Below, piece after piece: positions 9,731 to 19,327 of a DNA stretch of 64,000 nucleotides (positions are counted from its first letter, which is position 1; each line of letters starts with the position of its first letter). Source of the stretch: Pseudomonas protegens (GTDB taxonomy: Bacteria; Pseudomonadota; Gammaproteobacteria; Pseudomonadales; Pseudomonadaceae); assembly GCF_003363755.1 (NCBI RefSeq), contig NZ_CP031396.1:3256501-3320500 (forward strand), given 5' to 3'. The translations under genes and the position numbers were made by a program. A model generated the notes under the pieces. It was not told the DNA's origin. It was given only the letters and a program-made list of their open reading frames with translations, and did no database searches.

Positions 9731-10456
9731 ATGACTGATCAGCCGCAGGCTCCCGCCGCAAAGCCCGACCCAACGCCTTCTGCCGACCTGGACGCAGCAG
9801 CCGTTGCCGCGTACCTGGAGGCCCATCCGGACTTCTTCGTCGAGCACGACGAGTTGCTCCCGGCCTTGCGCATTCCGCACCAGCGCGGCGACACCGTATC
9901 GCTGGTGGAGCGGCAGATGAAGATCCTGCGCGAGCGCAACATCGAGATGCGCCATCGCCTGTCGCAATTGATGGACGTGGCCCGGGACAACGACCGGCTG
10001 TTCGACAAAACCCGACGCCTGATCCTGGCCCTGATGGACGCCACCAGCCTGGAAGAGGTGGTGATGAGTGTCGAAGACAGCCTGCGCCAGGATTTCCAGG
10101 TGCCCTTCGTCAGCCTGATTCTGTTCAGCGACAGCCCCATGCCGGTAGGCCGCTGGGTCTCCGCCGCCGAAGCCCAGGGCGCCATCGGCGGCCTGCTTTC
10201 AGAAGGCAAGAGTGTCAGTGGCAGCCTGCGCGAGCACGAACTGGACTTTCTCTTCGGCGAAGAACAGCGCAAGCAGATCGGCTCCACTGCGGTAGTCGCC
10301 CTGGCGCACCAGGGCATGCACGGTGTACTGGCCATCGCCAGCCGTGACCCGCAGCACTACAAGAGCTCGGTAGGCACCCTGTTCCTCAATTACATTGCTG
10401 AAGTCACCGGCCGCGTGCTGCCGCGCTTCACCCACTCGCTGCGCTCGGTACGCTGA
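9731..10456 (+). CDS. DUF484 family protein
   Basis: 241-residue soluble protein. After a Pro/Ala-rich N-terminus come the DUF484 hallmark [19 protein letters not shown] (about 25-43), a coiled-coil segment with [15 protein letters not shown] (about 57-90), and a GAF-like C-terminal half ending in [25 protein letters not shown]. It is almost always encoded between dapF and xerC. Function is unknown; a sensory or partner role for XerC has been inferred only from this gene order. The stop is two bases before the xerC ATG, which implies coupling. Confidence 0.88.
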   Translation: MTDQPQAPAAKPDPTPSADLDAAAVAAYLEAHPDFFVEHDELLPALRIPHQRGDTVSLVERQMKILRERNIEMRHRLSQLMDVARDNDRLFDKTRRLILALMDATSLEEVVMSVEDSLRQDFQVPFVSLILFSDSPMPVGRWVSAAEAQGAIGGLLSEGKSVSGSLREHELDFLFGEEQRKQIGSTAVVALAHQGMHGVLAIASRDPQHYKSSVGTLFLNYIAEVTGRVLPRFTHSLRSVR

Positions 10457-10458
10457 CC

Positions 10459-11355
10459 ATGCAGCAGCAACTGGATGCCTACTGCGCACACCTGCGCAGT
10501 GAGCGCCAGGTGTCGCCCCATACCCTGCTGGCCTACCGGCGCGATCTCGACAAGGTGTTGGGATTCTGTGAAAAGCAGCAGGTGCGCAGCTGGACCGACC
10601 TGGATATCCAGGGCTTGCGCAGCATGATTGCCCGCCTGCACCAGCAAGGTCAGTCATCACGCAGCCTGGCACGCCTTCTGTCCGCCGTGCGCGGGCTCTA
10701 TCACTACCTGAACCGCGAAGGGCTGTGCGATCACGACCCGGCCAACGGCCTGGCACCGCCAAAGGGCGAACGTCGCCTGCCCAAGACCCTGGATACCGAC
10801 CGCGCCCTGCAACTGCTCGACGGCGCGGTAGAAGACGACTTCCTGGCCCATCGCGACCAGGCGATCCTGGAACTGTTCTACTCCTGCGGCTTGCGTCTCT
10901 CCGAGCTGACCAGCCTGAACCTCGAACAGCTGGATCTGGCCGACGGCCTGGTGCAGGTGCTGGGCAAAGGCAGCAAGACCCGTGTGCTGCCGGTGGGCAA
11001 GAAGGCCCGGGAAGCCCTGACGCTGTGGCTGCCGCTGCGAGCCCTGAGCAACCCGCCGGACGGCGCCCTGTTCGTCAGCCAGAAGGGGCGCCGCCTGGGG
11101 CCACGAGCCATTCAGTTGCGGGTCAAGGCCGCCGGCGAGCGGGAACTGGGACAGAACCTGCACCCGCACATGCTGCGCCATTCCTTTGCCAGCCATTTGC
11201 TGGAGTCCTCCCAGGACCTGCGAGCCGTGCAAGAGTTGCTGGGGCATTCGGACATCAAGACCACACAGATCTATACCCACCTGGACTTCCAGCACCTGGC
11301 AGCGGTCTACGACAGCGCCCATCCACGGGCCAAACGCAACAAAGGCGGTGAGTAA
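10459..11355 (+). CDS. xerC: Site-specific tyrosine recombinase XerC
   Basis: Resolves chromosome dimers at dif together with XerD. The 298-residue protein has the N-terminal SAM-like DNA-binding domain (about 1-90) and the C-terminal catalytic domain. The tyrosine-recombinase residues are in place: Arg146 (GLRLSEL), His237 and Arg240 (HMLRHSF), His263 (LGHSDI) and nucleophile Tyr272 (QIYTH). It is called sss in P. aeruginosa, where it also affects siderophore-related phase variation. Its TAA stop shares the A with the ATG of the next gene. Confidence 0.96.
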   Translation: MQQQLDAYCAHLRSERQVSPHTLLAYRRDLDKVLGFCEKQQVRSWTDLDIQGLRSMIARLHQQGQSSRSLARLLSAVRGLYHYLNREGLCDHDPANGLAPPKGERRLPKTLDTDRALQLLDGAVEDDFLAHRDQAILELFYSCGLRLSELTSLNLEQLDLADGLVQVLGKGSKTRVLPVGKKAREALTLWLPLRALSNPPDGALFVSQKGRRLGPRAIQLRVKAAGERELGQNLHPHMLRHSFASHLLESSQDLRAVQELLGHSDIKTTQIYTHLDFQHLAAVYDSAHPRAKRNKGGE

Positions 11356-12059
11356 TGACCATCAAGCTGATCACCTTCGACCTCGACGACACCCTGTGGG
11401 ATACCGCGCCGGTGATCGTCAGCGCCGAAGCCACCCTGCGCCAGTGGCTGACCGAGCACGCACCGAATCTCGGCGGCGTGCCGGTGGAGCATCTGTGGGC
11501 CATTCGCGAACGGGTGCTGCAGGACGAGCCGACGCTCAAGTACCGGATCAGCGCCCTGCGCCGCCGGGTGCTGTTCCATGCCCTGGAAGAGGCCGGGTAT
11601 GAGCACAGCCAAGCCAGCCAGCTAGCCGACCAGAGCTTCGAAGTGTTCCTGCATGCCAGGCATCAGCTGGACATCTTCCCCGAGGTTCAGCCGACCCTGG
11701 AGGCCCTGGCCAATCATTTCGCCCTAGGGGTCGTCACCAACGGCAATGCCGACGTGCGTCGCCTGGGTCTGGCGGACTACTTCAAGTTCGCCCTGTGCGC
11801 CGAAGACATCGGGGTCGCCAAGCCGGATGCCCGGCTGTTCCATGAAGCCCTGCAACGCGGTGGCGCAACGGCCGAAACCGCCGTGCATATCGGCGATCAC
11901 CCGGGCGACGACATTGCCGGCGCCCAGCAGGCGGGCCTGCGGGCCATCTGGTTCAATCCTGCGGGCAAGGCCTGGGAAGCCGAGCGCGCCCCTGATGCCG
12001 AGATTCGCAGCCTCAAAGAACTGCCAGCACTGCTGGGTCGCTGGCACAGCGGCAGTTGA
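11355..12059 (+). CDS. HAD-superfamily phosphatase
   Basis: 234-residue haloacid dehalogenase-type hydrolase. Motif I is TFDLDDTLW (nucleophile Asp9, acid/base Asp11), motif II VVTNGNA (about 120), motif III Lys near VAKPDARLF (about 156), and motif IV HIGDHPGDDIAGA (about 178). The cap sits between motifs I and II. It resembles phosphatases active on phosphoglycolate, FMN or 5'-nucleotides, but the substrate cannot be chosen from sequence. It overlaps xerC by one base, so it is the last gene of the lptM-lysA operon. Confidence 0.88.
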   Translation: MTIKLITFDLDDTLWDTAPVIVSAEATLRQWLTEHAPNLGGVPVEHLWAIRERVLQDEPTLKYRISALRRRVLFHALEEAGYEHSQASQLADQSFEVFLHARHQLDIFPEVQPTLEALANHFALGVVTNGNADVRRLGLADYFKFALCAEDIGVAKPDARLFHEALQRGGATAETAVHIGDHPGDDIAGAQQAGLRAIWFNPAGKAWEAERAPDAEIRSLKELPALLGRWHSGS

Positions 12060-12070
12060 TGCGGCTCGTT

Positions 12071-12104
12071 CTGTAGGAGCGAGCTTGCTCGCGATCGCCG
12101 CCAC
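12071..12104. repeat. REP element, single copy
   Basis: The sequence GTAGGAGCGAGCTTGCTCGC with its internal GCGAGC/GCTCGC palindrome matches the fluorescens-group REP core. It lies between the HAD gene and the terminator. Confidence 0.7.
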
Positions 12105-12134
12105 GCGGCGCCATTTACCCGGCACGCGCCCATG

Positions 12135-12163
12135 AAAAAGCCCGCAGCGACGGCGGGCTTTTT
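12135..12163. terminator. Bidirectional terminator, HAD gene / sutA
   Basis: GCCCGC...GCGGGC stem flanked by five A on the left and five T on the right, so it works on both strands between two convergent genes. Confidence 0.85.
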
Positions 12164-12183
12164 CAGCAAGCAAGTAACAAGGC

Positions 12184-12507
12184 TCAGATAGGCCGGCTGC
12201 CGTACTTGTTATCAGGCTTCTTGGGCGGATCGGCGACCACATTGGCCTCGACTTCCTGCACTTTACCGCCACGGGCCAGGAACTCTTCCATGGCACGCGC
12301 CAGTGCATCACGCTCCTTGTTCTTGGCTTCGACACTCGGCAGCTCGTCTACCGAGACGGCGGCCTTGGCCTTGCCTTTGGCGGTCGGAGCAGGAACATCA
12401 CTGCCGTCGTCTTCCGCCACATCGTCGGCGGCCGCTTCAAGACCTTCTTCGGTTTCGTCTTCGTCACCTACTTCGAGGTCGTCGTTTTCCAGATCATCGT
12501 CGCTCAT
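12184..12507 (-). CDS. sutA: RNA polymerase-binding regulator SutA
   Basis: 107-residue protein matching Pseudomonas SutA. It has a long acidic, disordered N-terminus (residues 1-50), a short helix ELPSVEAKNKERDALARAM (about 60-78), and the invariant tail VVADPPKKPDNKYGSRPI. SutA binds the RNA polymerase beta subunit and raises transcription of rRNA and other genes during slow growth. Start ATG at 12507. The monocistronic layout with its own terminator is as expected. Confidence 0.92.
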   Translation of the reverse strand: MSDDDLENDDLEVGDEDETEEGLEAAADDVAEDDGSDVPAPTAKGKAKAAVSVDELPSVEAKNKERDALARAMEEFLARGGKVQEVEANVVADPPKKPDNKYGSRPI

Positions 12508-12609
12508 GTTCTACCTCATGACTTGCGAAAAGCAGATTAGTTATAGCCCAGCTGCGCCGACTGTCGAAGGCTGCCGGAAAAAAATCAACGTCCACTGATA
12601 CTCAGCGGC

Positions 12610-13035
12610 TTATGCCCGATCACCCTGCAGGGTGGCAAGGACTTTGCGAGCACCGCCGTGATCGCGATGCTCGCCCAGATAAACACCTTGCCAGGTGCCT
12701 AGCGCCAAGCGCCCCGCCGCTACCGGCAAAGTCAGCTGACAGCCTAGCAAACTGGCTTTGAAGTGCGCCGGAAGGTCGTCCGCGCCCTCGTCGTCATGTT
12801 CGTACCCGGCCATGCCTTGAGGCACCAGGGTGTTGAAGAAACGCTCGAAGTCACGCCGTACCGCCGGATCGGCGTTCTCGTTGATGGTCAACGAGGCCGA
12901 GGTATGTTGCAGCCATAAATGCAGCAGACCAACCCGACATGCCCTCAACTCAGGCAGGCCGGCGAGCAACTCGTCCGTCACCAGATGAAAGCCCCGGGGC
13001 CTGGCCCGCAGGGTAATCAGGGTCTGTTGCCACAT
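12610..13035 (-). CDS. YjbQ / UPF0047 family protein
   Basis: 141-residue single-domain protein of the YjbQ family. Conserved features are [22 protein letters not shown] (His and Ser cluster), the acidic [19 protein letters not shown], and [16 protein letters not shown] near the C-terminus, which form a trimeric metal-type site. Some members show weak thiamine-phosphate synthase activity; the physiological role is unsettled. The ATG at 13035 has GGAGA five bases away (read on the minus strand), so I prefer it to the GTG four codons earlier. Confidence 0.87.
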   Translation of the reverse strand: MWQQTLITLRARPRGFHLVTDELLAGLPELRACRVGLLHLWLQHTSASLTINENADPAVRRDFERFFNTLVPQGMAGYEHDDEGADDLPAHFKASLLGCQLTLPVAAGRLALGTWQGVYLGEHRDHGGARKVLATLQGDRA

Positions 13036-13202
13036 ACCGATCTCCACGCTTCGGCGCGCATTCTAGCGCGCTCAGGGAAAAAACAAAGCGCCGAATAATC
13101 CTGCTTTAGTGTAAGCATTTGTCCTGCTGGAAATCGCCACGGCATACACGCCAATGCTTGTCAGTAAATCCATTCAGCCTTTCTCAATGACAAATGCCAG
13201 GC

Positions 13203-13235
13203 AAAAAAATGCCCGGCCGGAGCCGGGCGTTTTTT
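13203..13235 (-). terminator. Terminator of glnK-amtB
   Basis: GCCCGGC / GCCGGGC stem with A-run and T-run flanks, ten bases after the amtB stop on the minus strand. Confidence 0.85.
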
Positions 13236-13244
13236 CAGGCGCGA

Positions 13245-14582
13245 TTACAGGTTGTAACCCCGCTCGTTGTGTTGTGCCAGATCGAGGCCGACCGCTTCTT
13301 CTTCCTCGGTAACCCGAAGCCCGATGATGGCATCCAGGACCTTGAGAATGATGTAGGTCACGATCGCGGTGTAGATCACGGTAAAGCCCACACCTTTGCA
13401 CTGAATCCAGACTTGCGCGGCGATGTCGGTCACGGTGCCGAAGCCGCCCAGAGATGGAGCGGCGAACACACCGGTGAGGATCGCGCCAAGAATACCGCCG
13501 ATGCCGTGAACGCCGAAGGCATCCAGGGAGTCGTCATAACCCAGCTTGCGCTTGAGGCTGGTGGCACAGAAGAAGCACACCACGCCAGCGGCCAGGCCGA
13601 TGATCAGGGCGCCCATCGGGCCAACGGTGCCCGCTGCCGGAGTGATGGCTACCAGGCCGGCGACCACGCCCGAAGCGATACCCAGCGCGCTTGGCTTGCC
13701 GTGGGTGATCCACTCGGCAAACATCCAGCCCAGGGCCGCGGCGGCAGTAGCGATCTGCGTCACCAGCATGGCCATGCCGGCAGTACCGTTGGCCGCAGCG
13801 GCGGAACCGGCGTTAAAGCCGAACCAACCGACCCACAGCATGGCCGCGCCCATCAGGGTATAGCCCAGGTTGTGGGGAGCCATCGGCGTGGTAGGGAAGC
13901 CTTTGCGCTTGCCCAGTACCAGGCACGCCACCAGGCCTGCGATACCGGCATTGATGTGGACCACGGTGCCGCCGGCGAAATCCAGCACGCCCCAGTCCCA
14001 CATCAGGCCGCCGTTGCCGGACCAGACCATGTGCGCGATCGGTGCATACACCAGGGTGAACCAGACGCCCATGAAGATCAGCATGGCGGAGAACTTCATC
14101 CGCTCGGCGAAGGCACCGACAATCAACGCCGGAGTGATGATGGCGAAAGTCATCTGGAAGGTGATGAACACCGCTTCAGGGAACAGCGCCGCTGGGCCGG
14201 TTACGCTGGCTGGGGTCACGCCCGCCAGGAAGGCCTTGCCCATGCCACCGAAGAAGGAGTTGAAGTTGACGACGCCCTGTTCCATGCCCGTCGTGTCGAA
14301 CGCAATGCTGTAGCCATAGATGACCCACAGAATGCTGATCAGGCCGGTAATGGCAAAGCACTGCATCAGCACCGAAAGAATGTTTTTCGACCGCACCATG
14401 CCGCCGTAGAACAGCGCCAGGCCAGGAATGGTCATGAACAGCACCAAGGCTGTGGAAGTCAGCATCCAGGCGGTGTCGCCGGAATTGAGGACTGGAGCCG
14501 CCACTTCGTCTGCCGCCATGGCCAGGCCAGGCATTACGAGGGACAAAAGGGCTCCTAGCCCTGCGAATTTACGCAGAGTCAT
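13245..14582 (-). CDS. amtB: Ammonium transporter AmtB
   Basis: 445-residue inner-membrane ammonium channel. A cleavable signal peptide (residues 1-23, ending AMAA) precedes eleven membrane segments. The pore twin histidines are His209 (VVHINAG) and His359 (FGVHGIGG), and the ammonium family segment DFAGGTVVHINAG is intact. The tail ends in the conserved VTEEEEAVGLDLAQHNERGYNL-type sequence. It lies 33 bases after glnK, whose product plugs the channel when nitrogen is plentiful. Confidence 0.96.
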   Translation of the reverse strand: MTLRKFAGLGALLSLVMPGLAMAADEVAAPVLNSGDTAWMLTSTALVLFMTIPGLALFYGGMVRSKNILSVLMQCFAITGLISILWVIYGYSIAFDTTGMEQGVVNFNSFFGGMGKAFLAGVTPASVTGPAALFPEAVFITFQMTFAIITPALIVGAFAERMKFSAMLIFMGVWFTLVYAPIAHMVWSGNGGLMWDWGVLDFAGGTVVHINAGIAGLVACLVLGKRKGFPTTPMAPHNLGYTLMGAAMLWVGWFGFNAGSAAAANGTAGMAMLVTQIATAAAALGWMFAEWITHGKPSALGIASGVVAGLVAITPAAGTVGPMGALIIGLAAGVVCFFCATSLKRKLGYDDSLDAFGVHGIGGILGAILTGVFAAPSLGGFGTVTDIAAQVWIQCKGVGFTVIYTAIVTYIILKVLDAIIGLRVTEEEEAVGLDLAQHNERGYNL

Positions 14583-14615
14583 ATTGTTTTCTCCTGGGGC
14601 GTTGGGTTTGGCGGC

Positions 14616-15370
<755 letters not shown>

Positions 15371-15631
15371 ATGCTCGCGCCCAAAGACCTTCTCGATGCC
15401 CTGAGCGGCCACGCCTCGCGTTTGCTCAGCGGTGAAACACCTCTGCCTCGCAATGAAATCGAAAGCCAGTTCAAGGCCCTGCTGCAAAGCGGCTTCAGCA
15501 AACTGGACCTGGTCAGCCGGGAAGAATTCGACAGCCAGATGGTGGTCCTGGCCCGCACCCGGGCACGCCTGGAAAGCCTGGAGGCCAAAGTGGCGGAGCT
15601 GGAAGCCCGGCTCAATCCGGCAGCGCAATGA
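15371..15631 (+). CDS. ubiK: Ubiquinone biosynthesis accessory factor UbiK (BMFP family)
   Basis: 86-residue small protein of the YqiC/BMFP family. The N-terminal amphipathic part (residues 1-50) contains LPRNEIESQFKALLQSGFSKLDLVSREEFDSQ, and the C-terminus is a trimeric coiled coil (TRARLESLEAKVAELEARLNP). UbiK helps the UbiJ complex in aerobic ubiquinone synthesis and can fuse membranes in vitro. The ORF is open to 15143, but the ATG at 15371 starts the family match. Confidence 0.88.
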   Translation: MLAPKDLLDALSGHASRLLSGETPLPRNEIESQFKALLQSGFSKLDLVSREEFDSQMVVLARTRARLESLEAKVAELEARLNPAAQ

Positions 15632-15644
15632 GCTGAACCCGCGA

Positions 15645-15690
15645 TTCGCCGGCAAGCCGGCTCCTACAAACCTGGAGCCGGTTTGCCAAC
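15645..15690. repeat. REP element between ubiK and comM
   Basis: ATTCGCCGGCAAGCCGGCTCCTAC is a complete REP core in inverse orientation, followed by a decayed second copy (GGAGCCGGTTTGCC). Together they form an imperfect inverted pair. Confidence 0.75.
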
Positions 15691-15809
15691 GAAAGCCGTA
15701 GCGCCGGCGACATATCCTGTGCGCATTCAAAGCTCCTCCCGCCAAAGCCCTCATCTATCCTTGCAGCACCGCAGGACGCGGTTCCCGCTGTCTCAAGGAA
15801 GATCTTCCC

Positions 15810-17303
15810 ATGTCCCTGGCAATCATCCACAGCCGTGCCCAAGTGGGCGTACAGGCTCCGGCTGTCAGCGTTGAAGTGCACCTGGCCAACGGCCTGCCGA
15901 GCCTGACCCTGGTCGGGCTGCCGGAAGCTGCAGTCAAGGAAAGCAAGGACCGGGTGCGCAGCGCCATCCTCAACGCCGGATTCAACTTCCCGCCGCGACG
16001 CATCACCCTCAACCTGGCTCCGGCGGATTTGCCCAAGGACGGTGGACGATTCGACCTGGCCATCGCCCTGGGCATCCTCGCCGCCAGCGTGCAGGTGCCG
16101 GCCCTGGCGCTGGACAACATCGAATGCCTGGGTGAGCTGGCTCTGTCCGGCGCGGTGCGAGCAGTACGCGGTGTGCTCCCGGCTGCGCTGGCGGCACGCA
16201 AGGCGGGACGCACCCTGCTGGTGCCCCGGGCCAATGCCGAGGAAGCCTGCCTGGCCTCGGGCCTGGAGGTGATCGCCGTAGACCATCTGCTGGAGGCCGT
16301 CGCCCACTTCAATGGCCACGCCCCCATCGCGGCTTACGTCAGCGACGGCTTGCAGGAGAATCAGACGCCCTACCCCGACCTGCGGGAAGTCCAGGGCCAA
16401 CTGGCCGCCAAGCGTGCCTTGCTGGTCGCTGCCGCCGGTGCCCACAACCTGCTGTTCAGCGGCCCGCCCGGCACCGGCAAGACCTTGCTGGCCAGTCGCT
16501 TGCCCGGCCTGCTGCCACCCTTGCAGGAAGACGAAGCCCTGGAAGTCGCAGCCATTCAATCGGTGAGCAGCCACAAGCCGCTGCGCCACTGGCCGCAGCG
16601 CCCCTTCCGCCAGCCCCATCATTCGGCATCAGGCCCTGCACTGGTGGGTGGCGGTTCGAAACCTCGTCCGGGAGAAATCACCCTGGCCCATCACGGTGTG
16701 TTGTTTCTCGATGAACTGCCGGAGTTCGACCGCAAGGTCCTGGAGGTTCTGCGCGAGCCCATGGAGTCGGGCCAGATCGTCATCTCTCGCGCCCGCGACC
16801 GGCTACAGTTTCCAGCGCGCTTCCAACTGGTAGCCGCCATGAACCCCTGCCCCTGTGGCTACCTTGGCGACCCCAACGGACGGTGTCGCTGCACGCCGGA
16901 ACAGATCCAGCGCTATCGCAACAAGCTGTCTGGCCCCTTGCTCGATCGCATCGACCTGCACCTGACCGTGGCCCGCGAAGCCACCGCCCTGAACCCCGAG
17001 CCGCAACCGGGGGACGACAGTGCCAGCGCCGCCGCCCGGGTGGCTCAAGCTCGCGAGCTGCAACGCCAACGCCAGGGTTGCGCCAATGCCCATCTCGACC
17101 TCCCCGGCCTGAGGCGCCATTGCCGGCTATCCACGGCAGACGAACGCTGGCTGGAAGCGGCCTGCGAACGCCTGGACCTGTCGCTACGAGCCGCCCACCG
17201 CCTGCTGAAGGTGGCCCGGACCCTGGCCGACCTGGAGCAGGCGGCACGGATCAACCGCGAGCATCTGGCAGAAGCCCTGCATTACCGGCCGAGCACAGGT
17301 TGA
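15810..17303 (+). CDS. comM: YifB family Mg-chelatase-like AAA+ ATPase ComM
   Basis: 497-residue AAA+ protein. It has an N-terminal Lon-like ChlI domain (to about 160), Walker A GPPGTGKT (about 218-225), Walker B VLFLDELPEF (about 297-306), and the C-terminal Mg_chelatase_C domain with CPCGYLGDPNGRC-type cysteines. ComM is a hexameric helicase for branch migration during natural transformation and is widely conserved even in species not known to take up DNA. Start ATG at 15810 with AAGGAAG upstream. Confidence 0.93.
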   Translation: MSLAIIHSRAQVGVQAPAVSVEVHLANGLPSLTLVGLPEAAVKESKDRVRSAILNAGFNFPPRRITLNLAPADLPKDGGRFDLAIALGILAASVQVPALALDNIECLGELALSGAVRAVRGVLPAALAARKAGRTLLVPRANAEEACLASGLEVIAVDHLLEAVAHFNGHAPIAAYVSDGLQENQTPYPDLREVQGQLAAKRALLVAAAGAHNLLFSGPPGTGKTLLASRLPGLLPPLQEDEALEVAAIQSVSSHKPLRHWPQRPFRQPHHSASGPALVGGGSKPRPGEITLAHHGVLFLDELPEFDRKVLEVLREPMESGQIVISRARDRLQFPARFQLVAAMNPCPCGYLGDPNGRCRCTPEQIQRYRNKLSGPLLDRIDLHLTVAREATALNPEPQPGDDSASAAARVAQARELQRQRQGCANAHLDLPGLRRHCRLSTADERWLEAACERLDLSLRAAHRLLKVARTLADLEQAARINREHLAEALHYRPSTG

Positions 17304-17307
17304 AGGG

Positions 17308-18522
17308 TCACTCCTTGGACAGATCCACCAGCGGCGTGGGACGCACTTCGGTCTGGCGTCCATCCTGAATCTTGCCGACAAGACTCAGCGCATCATCCAC
17401 CGCAGCCTTGTCCGCCAGCAGGTTGTAGCGGATCTGGAATTGCCGTTGCTCCTTGGCGCCGATGGTCGGCACCAGATTCAGCGGACGCTGATAGCGGCGG
17501 TTGTAAGAGAAACTGGTGCCCGGCTCCAGTCCCGTCACATAACCCTGGCCCTGGGTGTCGGTGTTCTTCCATAGCGAGAACACCGGCAACTGCTGGGTAT
17601 TGAAGCCCAGCGATACGCCGAGACTACCCGCCTTGTTATGCAGCACCGCCAGGGTCTCGCCCTTGGCGTCGGCATAAGGCACGACGTTGTAGACGGTCTC
17701 GTCATAGTCGCGGGTCGGGCCGCGATAGGTCTGCCAGTCCCCCAGATCGGCCTTGGCTTTGTCGTTGAAGGGCGAGACTTGTTTCACCGGTGCCGCAAAC
17801 TTGGCCCCCTGCTCGAGGAACGGCGTGCTGAAGTTGCTGTGGTACAGCGCCTGGTATTCCTTCGGATAATCACCGTTGTTAGTCAACCGGTCATTGAGGG
17901 TGAAACTGGTGCTGCCGGGCTCGGTAACCAGTTCGGTGGCGACACTGAAATCGACCTTCTTGAACGCCTGCTCCTTGAGCTCGCCCCGCAAGTGAATGGC
18001 GTAAGGCGGTTTCTCGTCGATATGCAGGGTGACCTTGCTGGCGGGAATGTTCGCCGCGCGGCCATGCAGTGTCAGCAACTCGCCATTGTCCAGGCCAGGG
18101 TGCCCGACCCACTCGTAGCCGCAACGCGTCACCAGCTCATTGAAGCCTTCCAGCCAGCCCAGGCCACCACGGCCATTGAGTTCGATGAACGCCGGATTGA
18201 CCACTTCCTTGACCGGTGAATCCCAGCCCAGGCGCACATCGCCCACCGAGGCCTGCAACACATTCATGCCCCGGGTCGGCACCACCGAGAGCTTCATCAC
18301 ACCATTGTCGATGTCGATGATGCTCACCCCTTCCTGGCGACCGCCATGCAAGGTGCGCAAGGTCACGGAAAAAGGCCGCTCGGTCTTTACCCCCAGTTGC
18401 TGGCTGGTGAGGTGCAGGTTGTCGGCGGCCTTGTCGCTGTCGAGCAATACATAGTCCCAGGCCATGGCATGGGAAGCGGCGCTCAGCGCGGCGAGGGAAA
18501 CAAGCAGTTTGAGGGACTTCAT
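17308..18522 (-). CDS. Secreted DUF4432 family (aldose epimerase-like) protein
   Basis: 404 residues with a signal peptide (MKSLKLLVSLAALSAASHAMA) and an aldose-1-epimerase-like beta-sandwich typical of DUF4432: VVPTRGMNVLQAS (about 80), GGLGWLEGFNELVTRCG (about 125), HGRAANIPA (about 155), and LYHSNFSTPFLEQGA (about 225). Export suggests work in the periplasm on an unknown sugar or glycoside. The stop lies four bases from the comM stop. Divergent neighbours give no pathway clue. Confidence 0.78.
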   Translation of the reverse strand: MKSLKLLVSLAALSAASHAMAWDYVLLDSDKAADNLHLTSQQLGVKTERPFSVTLRTLHGGRQEGVSIIDIDNGVMKLSVVPTRGMNVLQASVGDVRLGWDSPVKEVVNPAFIELNGRGGLGWLEGFNELVTRCGYEWVGHPGLDNGELLTLHGRAANIPASKVTLHIDEKPPYAIHLRGELKEQAFKKVDFSVATELVTEPGSTSFTLNDRLTNNGDYPKEYQALYHSNFSTPFLEQGAKFAAPVKQVSPFNDKAKADLGDWQTYRGPTRDYDETVYNVVPYADAKGETLAVLHNKAGSLGVSLGFNTQQLPVFSLWKNTDTQGQGYVTGLEPGTSFSYNRRYQRPLNLVPTIGAKEQRQFQIRYNLLADKAAVDDALSLVGKIQDGRQTEVRPTPLVDLSKE

Positions 18523-18635
18523 CGAGGGATTGCCTTTATTGGAGTTGTACGATTTTTATAGCGCCGAAGAATCGTTTCAGCAAGCCAATAAATCGCGCTA
18601 ACCACCACAAGATCCCATCATTTGTACTGAGGCCC

Positions 18636-19214
18636 TTAGTCCTCGAACCCCAACAGCAAGCCCGCCACTTCCAAGACTTCTGCCAAGGCAGCCTCGGCAG
18701 CTTCGGGCGAGGCCCGCAGCAGCAGGTCATCGGCATAGCCCATGGTTTGCGCGAACAACTGTCGTGCCACGCGTTCGGGGCTGGAGCAGCGGAACACTCC
18801 GGCCTGGACCCCACGGTGGACGATCTGCGCCAACATCTGCTGCCACTGACCGTTGATCTTCAGGTAGGCCTCGGCCAGCTCCTGGTCATACATGGCCTCG
18901 TCCCAGGCATCGAGCCACAGCGCCCAGCCGTCCTCGGCGGAATCGGGCAGGCAATCGCGAAGAAAACCCTGCAGCGCCTCCAAGGGCGCGACGCCTTGCA
19001 GCGGTTCGCCCACCGCCTCCAGTTGCTCATTGGCAAAACGGATGAAGGCCTCGCGGCGCAGCTCCTTCCAATCGCTGAAGTAGTGATAGACATGACTGCG
19101 GGACAACCCGGCATGTTCGGCCAGGTCGCGAGTGGAGACATCGGCGAACCCCTTGCTGCGAAACAACTCCAGGGCCGCGCCGATGATCTGGTCTTTACGG
19201 TCGTTACGGGACAT
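18636..19214 (-). CDS. TetR/AcrR family repressor
   Basis: 192-residue TetR-type regulator. The N-terminal helix-turn-helix (KDQIIGAALELFRSKGF and STRDLAEHAGLSRSHVYHYF, residues 7-45) is canonical; the C-terminal ligand domain is generic. The open frame extends upstream to 19274, but MSRNDRKDQ at 19214 is the natural start. It is divergent from the ABC-type membrane gene at 19328. Two near-identical palindromes in the 113-base gap are likely its operators, which would make it autoregulated and the repressor of that neighbour. Confidence 0.88.
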   Translation of the reverse strand: MSRNDRKDQIIGAALELFRSKGFADVSTRDLAEHAGLSRSHVYHYFSDWKELRREAFIRFANEQLEAVGEPLQGVAPLEALQGFLRDCLPDSAEDGWALWLDAWDEAMYDQELAEAYLKINGQWQQMLAQIVHRGVQAGVFRCSSPERVARQLFAQTMGYADDLLLRASPEAAEAALAEVLEVAGLLLGFED

Positions 19215-19257
19215 GGGCAATCGGGCCTCTTGACGCCGAGATGGACGGCGCTTGCAT

Positions 19258-19275
19258 TTTGAGCGATCGCTCAAA
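19258..19275. promoter_or_regulatory. Palindromic operator O1 (TetR candidate)
   Basis: TTTGAGCGATCGCTCAAA is a perfect 18-bp palindrome between the divergent TetR and ABC-membrane genes. Confidence 0.75.
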
Positions 19276-19279
19276 GATA

Positions 19280-19297
19280 ATTGAGCAGTCGCTCAAT
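19280..19297. promoter_or_regulatory. Palindromic operator O2 (TetR candidate)
   Basis: ATTGAGCAGTCGCTCAAT repeats the TTGAGC/GCTCAA arms of O1, with its centre 22 bp away, about two helical turns. This places two dimers on the same DNA face. Confidence 0.75.
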
Positions 19298-19327
19298 ATT
19301 AACCGTTATCACACCTGTGGTGCACTC

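Noticed and set aside
13194..14558. 454-residue open frame on the plus strand opposite amtB
   Set aside because: It is the complement of a clear ammonium transporter, is His/Gly/Arg-rich without domains, and lacks a start context.
19241..19327. N-terminal extension of the ABC-membrane protein upstream of 19328
   Set aside because: That reading frame crosses the two TetR palindromes and has no ribosome binding site, so the region is regulatory.
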